From Streptomyces coacervatus (GTDB lineage Bacteria > Actinomycetota > Actinomycetes > Streptomycetales > Streptomycetaceae): 64,000 bases of DNA. This document shows, in pieces, positions 18,002-25,643 of this stretch. Position 1 is the first letter of the stretch. Each line of letters begins with the position of its first letter. Position numbers and translations under genes: made by a program. The notes below the pieces were generated by a model, which saw nothing but the letters and a program-made list of their open reading frames with translations, did no database searches and had not been told where the DNA came from. The stretch lies in the NCBI RefSeq assembly GCF_029223485.1, contig NZ_JARHTP010000031.1, positions 1 to 64,000 of the forward strand. Direction: 5' to 3'.

Positions 18002-18075
18002 CGCGGGGTGGAGCAGCTCGGTAGCTCGCTGGGCTCATAACCCAGAGGTCGCAGGTTCAAATCCTGTCCCCGCTA
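18002..18075 (+). tRNA. initiator tRNA-fMet (CAU), copy 2
   Basis: Identical over all 74 nt to the copy at 15782, including the C1-T72 mismatch and CAT anticodon. The immediate flanks also match for a few bases (GA before, CTGAAG after). A plausible promoter lies upstream (TTGCCT at about 17959, TAACGT at about 17983). Confidence 0.95.
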
Positions 18076-18082
18076 CTGAAGG

Positions 18083-18121
18083 CCGAGGGCCGGAATCCAG
18101 TGAATGGATTCCGGCCCTCGG
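18083..18121 (+). terminator. terminator hairpin after tRNA-fMet copy 2
   Basis: A perfect 16-bp stem (18083-18098 with 18106-18121) followed by TGTTTT. Sequence unrelated to the terminator of copy 1, so only the tRNA itself is duplicated. Confidence 0.88.
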
Positions 18122-18157
18122 TGTTTTCAGCAGGCAGTCAGGGGATGCGCGGAGCGG

Positions 18158-18574
18158 TTACGCCGCCGCGCAGTTCGGGCAGATGCCGCGGTAGGTGACC
18201 TCGACGTCCGAGACCTTGAATCCGAAGCGCTCCGAGTCGGGGAGGTCGGCGAGCGGGTTGCCGCTCGGGTGGACGTCACGGATGGCGCCGCACTGGGCGC
18301 AGACCAGGTGGTGGTGCGGCCGGTGCGCGTTCGGGTCGTACCGCTTGGCGCGCTTGTCGGTGGAGACCTCCAGCACCTCGCCGAGGGAGACCAGCTCGCC
18401 CAGCGTGTTGTACACGGTCGCCCGGGAGATCTCGGGGAGCTTGGCGACGGCCCGGGAGTGGACCTCGTCGGCGGTCAGATGTACGTGCTCGCCGTCGAGA
18501 ACCTCGGCCACGACGCGCCGCTGCGCGGTCATCCGCCATCCGCGTCCGCGCAGCCGTTCCAGAAGGTCGCTCAT
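18158..18574 (-). CDS. Fur-family metalloregulator
   Basis: The 138-residue protein is a Fur-family repressor with a winged helix (RMTAQRRVVAEVL, then ISRATVYNTLGEL as recognition helix) and the HHHLVC segment (about residues 86-91) for metal binding. It has two CxxC pairs, CAQC and CPNC, which bind structural zinc. The subtype (iron, peroxide, nickel or zinc) cannot be assigned safely; the paired CxxC sites and length fit peroxide-sensing PerR/CatR-like proteins. The adjacent gene is a CBS protein, not a catalase. The start ATG at 18574 has upstream sequence rich in A/T for this genome, a likely promoter. Confidence 0.88.
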   Translation of the reverse strand: MSDLLERLRGRGWRMTAQRRVVAEVLDGEHVHLTADEVHSRAVAKLPEISRATVYNTLGELVSLGEVLEVSTDKRAKRYDPNAHRPHHHLVCAQCGAIRDVHPSGNPLADLPDSERFGFKVSDVEVTYRGICPNCAAA

Positions 18575-18680
18575 GAAATCCAGCCTAACAGCAGGGGGAC
18601 CATTTCCCGAACGGGTGTGAGTTTGGATCGCTGTTCGAGTTGGACTGGGTCCAAGGTGGATGGCTGGTCCCCCTGTGCGC

Positions 18681-19073
18681 TCAGGCGGGCACGTGCTGTC
18701 GTGCCGGTGCCCAGCAGCGGATGATGTCGCGGACCGAGACGATGCCGGCCGGCTCGCCCCGGTCGAGGACGATCAGATGGCGGAAGCCGCCGTGGGCCAT
18801 GGCGCGGGCCGCCTCCTCCAGGGTCCAGGACGGGGCGGCGAAGACGACGTCGTTGGTGGTGTGGTCGTGGGCGCGCTCGGTGTCAGGGCTCTGGCCCAGG
18901 CCGACGGAGTTGAGGATGTCGCGTTCGGTGAGGATGCCGATGCCCCCGGCGTCGGGGTCGAGGACCACGGCCGCGCCGACACGGCGGGCGGACATCAGGG
19001 CGGCGGCCTGGCGGAGAGTGTGGGCGGGGCCGATGGTGAGGACCACCGTGCTCATGGCGTCGCGGACGAGCAT
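18681..19073 (-). CDS. CBS-domain pair protein
   Basis: The 130-residue protein consists of two CBS domains (about residues 5-58 and 72-122) and nothing else. It has GVGAAVVLDPDAGGIGILTERDIL-like and GFRHLIVLDRGEPAGIVSVRDI-like beta-alpha units. Stand-alone CBS pairs bind adenine nucleotides (AMP, ATP, SAM) and regulate partner proteins; the partner is unknown here. The ATG at 19073 is followed by a conserved MLVRDAMS start. It shares its direction with the Fur gene 106 bases downstream. Confidence 0.85.
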   Translation of the reverse strand: MLVRDAMSTVVLTIGPAHTLRQAAALMSARRVGAAVVLDPDAGGIGILTERDILNSVGLGQSPDTERAHDHTTNDVVFAAPSWTLEEAARAMAHGGFRHLIVLDRGEPAGIVSVRDIIRCWAPARQHVPA

Positions 19074-19235
19074 GGGATGGAGCCACCTCCTAGGGAATCC
19101 GGACAGTTAGTTCGCGGATTCACAAGTTCACAAGTGGGGGGACTCTCAGAGTCGCAGGTAAAGCGGGGGTCAACAAGGGGGCGCGTGCGGCCAATTGAGG
19201 GCGCATGCGCTCATCTGTGCCTTTACGGGTGCTGC

Positions 19236-20036
19236 TCAGTAGCGCTCGTTGAGATAGCCCAGCAACTCGTCGTGCAGCAGACCGTTCGACGCGGCCGCGT
19301 TGCCGCTGTGCGGGCCCGGGCGGCCGTCGAGGCCGGTGAAGGAGCCGCCCGCCTCGGTGACGATGATCGTGTTGGCGGCCATGTCCCAGAGGGAGAGCTC
19401 CGGCTCGGCGCAGATGTCGACCGCGCCCTCGGCGACCAGCATGTAGGGCCAGAAGTCGCCGTACGCGCGCGTGCGCCACACCTCGCGGGTCAGGTCCAGG
19501 AAGCCGCCCAGCCGGCCCTGGTCCTCCCAGCCCGTCAGGGAGGAGTACGCGAACGAGGCGTCCGCCAGCTTCGCCACACGGGAGACCTGCAGACGGGAGG
19601 CCGAGGAGAGGCTGCGCCCGGTGAAGGCGCCGTGGCCCTTCGCGGCCCACCAGCGGCGGCCCAGCGCGGGGGCGGAGACGACGCCGACGACGGGCTGGAA
19701 GCCGGTCTCGCCTGCCTCCATCAGGGAGATCAGGGTGGCCCACACCGGGACGCCGCGTACGTAGTTCTTGGTGCCGTCGATCGGATCGACCACCCAGCGG
19801 CGGGGGCCGGTGCCCTCCAGGCCGTACTCCTCGCCGAGGATCGCGTCGCGTGGGCGGGCGCGCTTGAGCTGGCCGCGGATGATTTCTTCCGCCGCCTTGT
19901 CCGCTTCGCTCACCGGGGTCATGTCCGGCTTCGTCTCGACCTTGAGGTCGAGCGCCTTGAAGCGGGACATCGTTGCCGCGTCGGCGGCGTCCGCGAGGAC
20001 GTGGGCGAAACGGAGGTCGTCAAGGTAGTCCGGCAT
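19236..20036 (-). CDS. hisN: histidinol-phosphatase, inositol-monophosphatase type
   Basis: The 266-residue protein has the metal motifs of the inositol monophosphatase superfamily: GEEYG near residue 68, WVVDPIDGTKNY at about 81-92 and SLWDMAAN near 215. In Streptomyces and other actinobacteria this enzyme (HisN) dephosphorylates L-histidinol phosphate, the penultimate step of histidine synthesis. Other his genes are not nearby, which is usual for hisN. The ATG at 20036 is the only start before the conserved YLDDLRFAHVLADAAD. A divergently transcribed TetR gene lies 189 bases away. Confidence 0.88.
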   Translation of the reverse strand: MPDYLDDLRFAHVLADAADAATMSRFKALDLKVETKPDMTPVSEADKAAEEIIRGQLKRARPRDAILGEEYGLEGTGPRRWVVDPIDGTKNYVRGVPVWATLISLMEAGETGFQPVVGVVSAPALGRRWWAAKGHGAFTGRSLSSASRLQVSRVAKLADASFAYSSLTGWEDQGRLGGFLDLTREVWRTRAYGDFWPYMLVAEGAVDICAEPELSLWDMAANTIIVTEAGGSFTGLDGRPGPHSGNAAASNGLLHDELLGYLNERY

Positions 20037-20225
20037 GGAACGAACGCTATCCGGCGAGGTCGCGATGGGGCCACAAGGCCATGCTCACGGTTTGGCGGCA
20101 CATCGGCGGTCCCCCGAAGGCTCGCGGTGGCCGAAGGGCGCCCCCGCGTGCCCTCGCGAACCCTTGACAGTGCCCCTGTGCGCGTCAAATCTGGGCGCAG
20201 AGCCGCTCGCCCCAGGGAGGCGATG

Positions 20226-20831
20226 ATGCCTGCAGCGCGGGAATCCCTACTGGACGCCGCGTACACGGCGCTGGCGCGCCGACCGTGGTCCGCCGTGCGG
20301 ATGGTGGACGTCGCCTCGGCCGCCGGAGTGTCCCGGCAGACCCTCTACAACGAGTTCGGCAGCAAGGAGGGGCTTGCCAGGGCGCTCGTGAGAAGGGAGG
20401 CGGACGGCTACCTCGCCGGAGTCGAGCGGGCGCTCGCCACCCACAGCGACGCCCGTGAACGGCTGACCGCGACCGCCGAATGGACCGCGTCCACGGCGCG
20501 CGAGAATGCACTCGTACGGGCCATGCTGACCGGCTGCTGGAGCGAGCGGCTGCCCTCGCCGACGCTCTCCGCCGTGCCGTCCTCCTCCGCCGTACCCGCG
20601 CAGCGCCGTGCCGACGGGCCGCTGCCGTCGCCCGGCGACTTCGTGGCGATGGTGCGGGACCGGGCCGTGGCGGTGCTGTCGGGGCCCGGCGTGCACAAGG
20701 CGGACACCGCCGAGCTGGCCCGGTCCTGTGAGCTCGTGGTGCGGCTCGCGCTCTCGTGCGTGGCGGCTCCGCCGGGGGAGGGCGGGGTGAAGGACCTGGT
20801 GCGGACCGCTCTGCCCCGGCAGTCGGCCTGA
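20226..20831 (+). CDS. TetR-family transcriptional regulator
   Basis: The 201-residue protein has the TetR N-terminal helix-turn-helix: LLDAAYTALARRPW, then VRMVDVASAAGVSRQTLYNEFGSKEGLARAL. The C-terminal ligand domain is not assignable. Two adjacent ATGs occur (20223 and 20226); the second has the better spacing (5 bases) to AGGGAGG. The next sequence downstream is the decayed ABC transporter, which may once have been its target. No operator palindrome is clear in the 189-base gap to hisN. Confidence 0.85.
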   Translation: MPAARESLLDAAYTALARRPWSAVRMVDVASAAGVSRQTLYNEFGSKEGLARALVRREADGYLAGVERALATHSDARERLTATAEWTASTARENALVRAMLTGCWSERLPSPTLSAVPSSSAVPAQRRADGPLPSPGDFVAMVRDRAVAVLSGPGVHKADTAELARSCELVVRLALSCVAAPPGEGGVKDLVRTALPRQSA

Positions 20832-20872
20832 GCGGTTCGCTGCCGCGGTGATGAATCTGCGGGCCGGGGGGG

Positions 20873-20907
20873 CGCGCAGTTCCCCGCGCCCCTTAAACGG
20901 GGCGCGG
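20873..20907 (+). repeat. dispersed intergenic repeat, copy A
   Basis: Partial copy of the element with core CGCAGTTCCCCGCGCCCCTT, 41 bases after the TetR stop. Its end forms an inverted repeat (CCGCGCCCC ... GGGGCGCGG). Confidence 0.65.
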
Positions 20908-20912
20908 CCGGA

Positions 20913-21059
20913 GATCTCCGGGCGCTGGTGGAGCGGGACGGAGTGGCCCAGCGCCCAGATCTTGGCGTCGGCCTCGTTGTACAGCTTGTCGGCCGCCGCC
21001 GTGTCCGTGGTCTCGCTCGCCTTGTCCAGCAGTGCGTCGATCTCCGGCCCGAGCTGAGC
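20913..21059 (-). pseudogene. remnant of a peptide-ABC-transporter substrate-binding protein (C terminus)
   Basis: In this short minus-strand stretch the translation reads LGPEIDALLDKASETTDTAA...ADKLYNEADAKIW...HSVPLHQRPEI. This resembles the last 50 or so residues of DppA/OppA-type solute-binding proteins. No signal peptide, body or start codon for such a protein is present, and the repeat element abuts its end. I read it as a leftover of a deleted gene. It lies beside the broken ATPase gene, which supports loss of an entire peptide transporter. Confidence 0.5.
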
Positions 21060-21197
21060 GTGTAGGACAGCGTGAGTCGAGTCGGGTACGGCGGTGGAGG
21101 TCTTCGGGCGCCTGAAGGATCCGTACACGCGACCACTCCTGGCCGCGGTCCCGCGCTCGACGACCCGCGCGAGCCCCAACCGCCGGTCGGCGACCCG

Positions 21198-22018
21198 GTG
21201 TTGAAGGTCCGCGGCCTCACCCGCACCTTCCCCCTTCTGAAGGGCGCTGCGCTTTCGAGCGCCGCGTCGGCACGGTGTACGCCGTTGACGGGGTCGATCT
21301 CGATGTGCGGCGCGGCGAGCTGACCAAACCGCAGGTGAAGGCCCTGCGCCGCCGGATCCAGATCGTCTTCCAGGATCCGATGGCCTCGCTGGACCCGCGC
21401 ATGCCGGTCGGTGACATCGTCGCGGAGCCCCTGCGCACGCACGGCGCCGACCGGTCCACCGTCGCCCGCCGTGTCCCCGAACTCCTCACCCAGGCAGGCC
21501 TGGACCCGGCACACGCCGACTGCTTCCCGCACGAGTTCTCCGGCGGCCGGCGCCAGCGCATAGGCATCGCCCGCGCCCTGTCCGTCGAACCGGAGCTCCT
21601 CGTCCTCGACGAGCCGGTCTCGGCGCTGGGCGTCTCCGTCCAGGCCGGGGTGCTGGAGTTGCTGCAATGTCTGAAGGAAGACCTGGGCCTCGCCTACCTC
21701 TTCGTCTCCCACGACCTGTTGGTGGTCCGGAACATCGCCGACCGGGTGAGCGTCGTGTACCTGGGCCGCACGGTCGAGGCGGGCCCGGTCGACGAGGTCT
21801 TCGAACGCCCTCGTCACCCCTCGGATTCTGCTGGCCGGAGATCCACCGAGCCCGACCCGCCGCTACGACGGCTGCCGCTTCCGCCCGCGCTGCCCGCTGT
21901 ACGCCTCGCTCGCCGAGGAGGAGCGGGGGGCGGTGCGCGCATGATGTGCCGGAGTTCGAGGGGGATGGGGTGGCCTGCCACTTCCCGCGCGTACGGGAAG
22001 TCGTCTGAAGTCGTCTAG
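21198..22018 (+). pseudogene. broken oligopeptide ABC transporter ATP-binding gene (DppF/OppF type)
   Basis: The translation can be followed only by changing frame. VLKVRGLTRTFPLLKG (from 21198) continues after a shift at about 21245 as RRVGTVYAVDGVDLDVRRGE. Then LTKPQVKALRRRIQIVFQDP (Q-loop), HEFSGGRRQRIGIARAL (ABC signature) and LLVLDEPVSALGVSVQ (Walker B) follow in one frame. The C-terminal ILLAGDPPSPTRRYDGCRFRPRCPLYASL and VPEFEGDGVACHFPR are in other frames. The roughly 40 residues with the Walker A (P-loop) that should lie between DVRRGE and LTKPQ are missing. The intact-looking middle frame (from 21275) could encode a 247-residue protein but could not bind ATP normally. Confidence 0.85.
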
Positions 22019-22338
22019 TGGCTGGATCCGGAGAGCTGCAGGCCGATCACGCCCACGATGACCAGGCTGATCGAGACGAGCTTCAGCGTCGACACCAGGT
22101 CGCCGAGGAAGATCATGCCGTAGATCGCGGTGCCCGCCGCGCCGATGCCCGTCCACACCGCGTAGGCCGGGCCGACGTCCAGCTTCCTCAAGGAGAGGGT
22201 GAGGAGACCGAAGCTGCCCAGGGCGAAGATGCAGAACGCGATCGTCGGCCACAGGCGGGTGAAACCGTGGGAGAGCTTGAGGCACACGGCGAAGCCCGTT
22301 TCGAGCAACCCGGCCACCACCACCAGCAGCCACGCCAT
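22015..22338 (-). CDS. SMR-family efflux protein, Gdx/SugE-like
   Basis: The 107-residue protein has four membrane helices. The essential glutamate of the small multidrug resistance family is in helix 1 (E13 in GLLETGFAV). The following KLSHGFTRLWPT resembles guanidinium exporters (Gdx, formerly SugE) more than EmrE, as does YAVWTGIGAAG. Gdx proteins exchange protons for guanidinium as dual-topology dimers. Good ribosome-binding site GGGAGGACAGC before the ATG at 22338. I looked for a guanidine riboswitch upstream and did not find a convincing one. Its end touches the broken ABC gene on the opposite strand. Confidence 0.85.
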   Translation of the reverse strand: MAWLLVVVAGLLETGFAVCLKLSHGFTRLWPTIAFCIFALGSFGLLTLSLRKLDVGPAYAVWTGIGAAGTAIYGMIFLGDLVSTLKLVSISLVIVGVIGLQLSGSSH

Positions 22339-22420
22339 GTGCTGTCCTCCCGTAGGTCCGGTGTCGGCCGGTTGCGATTATGCACTTACCGGACTCATGG
22401 GCCCACAAACAACGCGGAGG

Positions 22421-23431
22421 TCAGTCGCCCTCCGTGCGCTCACGCGTGGCCAGCAGACGGCGCAGTGAATAGAGCCGGGCCGGGTCCGCGTGGCCCTCGG
22501 CCACCCACTCGTCCAGCGCGCAGTCCGGCTCGTCGTGACTGCAGGCGCGCGGGCAGCCCTCCGTGCCCGGCTCCAGGTCGGGGAAGGCCTTGATGACCCG
22601 GGACGGGTCCACGTGGTGCAGGCCGAAGGACCGTACGCCCGGGGTGTCGACGACCCAGCCGGCGGCATCCGGCAGAGGGATCGCGCGCGCCGACGTCGTG
22701 GTGTGCCGGCCACGGCCCGTCACGGCGTTGACATGGCCCGTGCTGCGCCGACGGTCCTGCGACACGAGCGCGTTGACCAAGGTCGTCTTGCCCACGCCCG
22801 AGTGGCCCACGAACGCTGTGATCTTGCCGTCCAGCTGCTTGCGTACGCGGTCCACCGCCTCGCCGCTCTCCAACTCCTCGCGGCTGGTCACGACGTAGGG
22901 GACGCCCAGCGCCCCGTACAGCTCCAGGAGTTCGTCGGGGGAGGCCAGATCCGACTTGGTGAGGACCAGCAGCGGGGTGAGCCCGCCGTCGTACGCCGCG
23001 ACCAGACAGCGGTCGATCAGGCGCGGGCGCGGCTCGGGGTCGGCGAGGGCGGTGACGATCGCGAGCTGGTCGGCATTGGCGACGACCACTCGCTCGTACG
23101 GATCGTCGTCGTCCGCGGTGCGCCGCAGGACCGAGGTGCGCGGCTCGATGCGGACGATACGGGCGAGAGTGTCCTTGGCGCCCGACAGATCGCCGACGAT
23201 GGCCACGCGGTCGCCGACCACCGCGGCCTTGCGGCCCAGCTCACGGGCCTTCATCGCCGTGACCACGCGGTCCTCGACGAGACAGGTGAGGCGACCCCGG
23301 TCGACGGTGACGACCAGGCCCTCCACCGCCTCCTCGTGCTTGGGCCGGATGTTCGTACGCGGCCGGTTGCCCTTGCGGTTCGGGCGGGAGCGGATGTCGT
23401 CCTCGTCGGTGTGCTTGCCGTAGCGGCGCAT
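22421..23431 (-). CDS. rsgA: ribosome biogenesis GTPase RsgA
   Basis: The 336-residue protein is a circularly permuted GTPase. It has an OB-fold region near residues 40-110, the G4-like LTKSDLAS, then GHSGVGKTTLVNAL (G1) and DTPGVRSFG (G3). A C-terminal zinc knuckle (C-x-x-x-C-x-H-x5-C, in GCPRACSHDEPDC) follows. RsgA checks late maturation of the 30S subunit. I chose the ATG at 23431 because the N-terminal MRRYGKHTDEDDIR fits actinobacterial RsgA. It follows aroA by 11 bases on the same strand, so the two are almost certainly co-transcribed. Confidence 0.92.
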   Translation of the reverse strand: MRRYGKHTDEDDIRSRPNRKGNRPRTNIRPKHEEAVEGLVVTVDRGRLTCLVEDRVVTAMKARELGRKAAVVGDRVAIVGDLSGAKDTLARIVRIEPRTSVLRRTADDDDPYERVVVANADQLAIVTALADPEPRPRLIDRCLVAAYDGGLTPLLVLTKSDLASPDELLELYGALGVPYVVTSREELESGEAVDRVRKQLDGKITAFVGHSGVGKTTLVNALVSQDRRRSTGHVNAVTGRGRHTTTSARAIPLPDAAGWVVDTPGVRSFGLHHVDPSRVIKAFPDLEPGTEGCPRACSHDEPDCALDEWVAEGHADPARLYSLRRLLATRERTEGD

Positions 23432-23442
23432 GGCGTGAGTCC

Positions 23443-24762
23443 CTACGCCCCGAGCATCCCGGTCCACATGTCGGGGAAGTCCGGCAGGGTCTTCGCCGTC
23501 GTCGCCACGTTCTCGATCTGCACGCCCTCGACCGCGAGGCCGATGATCGCGCCGGCTGTCGCCATGCGGTGGTCCTCGTATGTGTGGAAGATGCCGCCGT
23601 GCAGTTTGCGCGGGCGGATGTGCAGGCCGTCGGCGGTCTCGGTGACGTCACCGCCGAGTTCGTTGATCTCCTTGGTGAGCGCGGCCAGTCGGTCCGTTTC
23701 GTGCAGCCGGAGGTGGGCCACGCCGCGGAGGGTGGAGGGGGAGTCCGCGAGGGCCGCGACCGCCGCGATGCCCGGGGTCAGTTCACCGACCTCGCTCAGG
23801 TCCACGTCGACACCGTGGATCGCACCCGAACCGGTGAACTCCAGCCCGTACTCGGTCAGTTCGCAGGAACCGCCCATGTCGGTGAAGATCTCCCGCAGCT
23901 TGTCGCCGGGCTGGGTGGTGCGGGCCGGCCAGTCGGGGACGACGACCTTGCCGCCGGTCACCAGGGCGGCCGCCAGGAAGGGCTGCGCGTTGGACAGGTC
24001 CGGCTCGATGGTGAGGTCCCGGCCGAGCAGGGCGCCCGGCGTCACCCGCCATACGTTGGGTTCGCCGCCCGACTCCGGGGTGTCCACCTGGGCGCCGACA
24101 GCGCGCAGCATGTCGACGGTCATGCGGATGTGGGGGAGGGAGGGGAGGGAGCTGCCCACGTGGCGGACCTCGACGCCCTGGTTGAAGCGGGGGCCGGAGA
24201 GGAGCAGGGCGCTCACGAACTGGGAGGACGACGACGCGTCGATCTCCACCGGGCCGCCGTCCAGGGCGCCCGCGCCGGACACCGTCAGCGGCAGCGCGCC
24301 GCGGCCGTCGTCGTCGATCCGGGCGCCGAGCACGCGCAGGGCGTCGATCACGCCGTTCAGGGGACGCTCGTACGACCTCGGGTCGCCGTCGAAGCGGATT
24401 TCACCGTCGGCGAGGGCGGCGACGGGGGGCAGGAAGCGCATCACGGTGCCGGCGTTGCCGACGTCGACCGTGGCCGGGCCGTGCAGGCCGGTGGGGAGGA
24501 CCCGCCAGGTCTCGCCCGTGCCGTCGGGGCCCACGCCCTCCTCGATGGCTACGCCCATCGCGCGCAGGGCGCCCGCCATCAGCAGGGTGTCGCGGGAGCG
24601 GAGGGGGCGGCGCAGCCAGCCCGGTTCGCTTGCCAGCGCTGCGAGGACGAGGGCGCGGTTGGTGACGGACTTGGACCCCGGGACGTGGACCGTCGCGTCG
24701 ACGGCTCCGCTCGCGGTGGGGGCGGGCCAGAGGGCGGTGTTTGTGGCGGGGTTTTGGGCCAT
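23443..24762 (-). CDS. aroA: 3-phosphoshikimate 1-carboxyvinyltransferase (EPSP synthase)
   Basis: The 439-residue enzyme joins phosphoenolpyruvate to shikimate 3-phosphate in the aromatic amino acid pathway. Family signatures are GSKSVTNRALVLAALA near residue 30, GNAGTVMRFLPPVAAL near 100 and LRHVxETDRLAAL-type sequence (LRLHETDRLAALTKEI) near 360. The full expected length is present. The ATG at 24762 directly precedes MAQNPATNTALWPAP. rsgA follows in the same direction after 11 bases, an arrangement conserved in Streptomyces. Confidence 0.93.
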   Translation of the reverse strand: MAQNPATNTALWPAPTASGAVDATVHVPGSKSVTNRALVLAALASEPGWLRRPLRSRDTLLMAGALRAMGVAIEEGVGPDGTGETWRVLPTGLHGPATVDVGNAGTVMRFLPPVAALADGEIRFDGDPRSYERPLNGVIDALRVLGARIDDDGRGALPLTVSGAGALDGGPVEIDASSSSQFVSALLLSGPRFNQGVEVRHVGSSLPSLPHIRMTVDMLRAVGAQVDTPESGGEPNVWRVTPGALLGRDLTIEPDLSNAQPFLAAALVTGGKVVVPDWPARTTQPGDKLREIFTDMGGSCELTEYGLEFTGSGAIHGVDVDLSEVGELTPGIAAVAALADSPSTLRGVAHLRLHETDRLAALTKEINELGGDVTETADGLHIRPRKLHGGIFHTYEDHRMATAGAIIGLAVEGVQIENVATTAKTLPDFPDMWTGMLGA

Positions 24763-24792
24763 GGGTTCACTTTATAAGGAGGCAGTCGTTCA

Positions 24793-24859
24793 GCTGCGGC
24801 GCCGTTGGGGCTGGTCGCGCCCCGCGGCGGAGCCGCAGATGTCACAGCCCCGCGCCCCT
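24793..24859 (+). repeat. dispersed intergenic repeat, copy B (interrupted)
   Basis: CTGCGGCGCCGTTGGGGCTG and GGTCGCGC match the family. About 26 extra bases then separate them from the closing CCCCGCGCCCCT. The ends CTGCGGC/GCCGCAG can pair. Confidence 0.6.
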
Positions 24860-24870
24860 GAGGTGGCTGG

Positions 24871-25593
24871 TCACGCCCCCAGTAGCCAGCGACCGCCACC
24901 TATCAGTGAACACAGCGACACCGCGTGGAACAGGAACAGCCACAGCCCCGCCGGTACATGCGTCAAGCGTGACAACTGGTCCGCGTCCGAGTCCCCGGCG
25001 CCCCCTCGCATCCGCTTCGCCTGCAGCTCGAACGCCGGGCGTACGCCGCCCACCAGCAGGAACCACACCACCGCGTACGCGAATGCCGCCTGGACCTGGG
25101 GGCCGGCCAGCCATGACACCAGGAGGAACGTGCCGCCGGTGAGGACGACCGTCAGGGCGCCGTACGCGTTGCGGATCATCACCAGCATGGCGACAAGCAG
25201 CGCCGTTGCCAGCCACAGCAGCAGTGTGATGTGGCCGGCGGCGAGCAGGGCCGCGCCGCCCAGGCCCAGCAGTGGGGGAGCGGTGTAGCCGGCGGCCGCG
25301 GTGAGGATCATGCCGAGGCCATGCGGTTTGCCGCGGCTGACGGTGAGGCCGCTGGTGTCGGAGTGCAGCCGTATGCCGGTGAGCTGGCGGCCGGTGAGCA
25401 GCGCGATCAGGCCGTGGCCGCCCTCGTGGGCGATGGTGATGGCGTTGCGGGAGAGGCGCCAGATGTTGTGCGGCACGGTCGCGGCGAGCGCGGCGACGAG
25501 GGTCGCGATCACCACCCATATGTCGGGGTCGGGCTGGCTGCCGGAGACCCGGTCCCAGAGGGAGGCGAGCGAGGCGATGGCGGTGCTGTCCAT
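24871..25593 (-). CDS. M50-type membrane metalloprotease
   Basis: The 240-residue integral membrane protein has HEGGH (residues 56-60) within a hydrophobic helix, preceded by NIWRLSRNAITIA. It has at least five further hydrophobic segments. This is the M50 (site-2-protease-like) pattern, intramembrane zinc proteolysis. The second motif (usually NxxPxxxxDGG) is not obvious, so the subfamily is the compact M50B-like actinobacterial type. The ATG at 25593 was taken; its start codon is only 50 bases from that of the divergent SRAP gene, so a shared regulatory region is likely. Confidence 0.82.
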   Translation of the reverse strand: MDSTAIASLASLWDRVSGSQPDPDIWVVIATLVAALAATVPHNIWRLSRNAITIAHEGGHGLIALLTGRQLTGIRLHSDTSGLTVSRGKPHGLGMILTAAAGYTAPPLLGLGGAALLAAGHITLLLWLATALLVAMLVMIRNAYGALTVVLTGGTFLLVSWLAGPQVQAAFAYAVVWFLLVGGVRPAFELQAKRMRGGAGDSDADQLSRLTHVPAGLWLFLFHAVSLCSLIGGGRWLLGA

Positions 25594-25643
25594 TGTCGGC
25601 GGTGGCTCCCGTGGGTGTCGTCGAATCTGGCAGTGTGGCACGT

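Noticed and set aside
15782..18075. Integrated mobile element between duplicated tRNA genes
   Set aside because: No integrase, excisionase or replication gene; the enclosed gene has ordinary host codon use.
18158..18574. Assignment of the Fur-family gene as catR
   Set aside because: No catalase gene is adjacent and the sequence alone does not separate peroxide-sensing from other Fur subtypes.
21275..22018. Functional ABC ATPase of 247 residues
   Set aside because: Walker A is absent and both ends of the family homology lie in other frames, so it is listed as a pseudogene.
22339..22420. Guanidine riboswitch upstream of the Gdx-like exporter
   Set aside because: I looked for the paired ACGR-loop hairpins and the guanidine-I core and saw neither; only a 4-bp CCGG stem is present.
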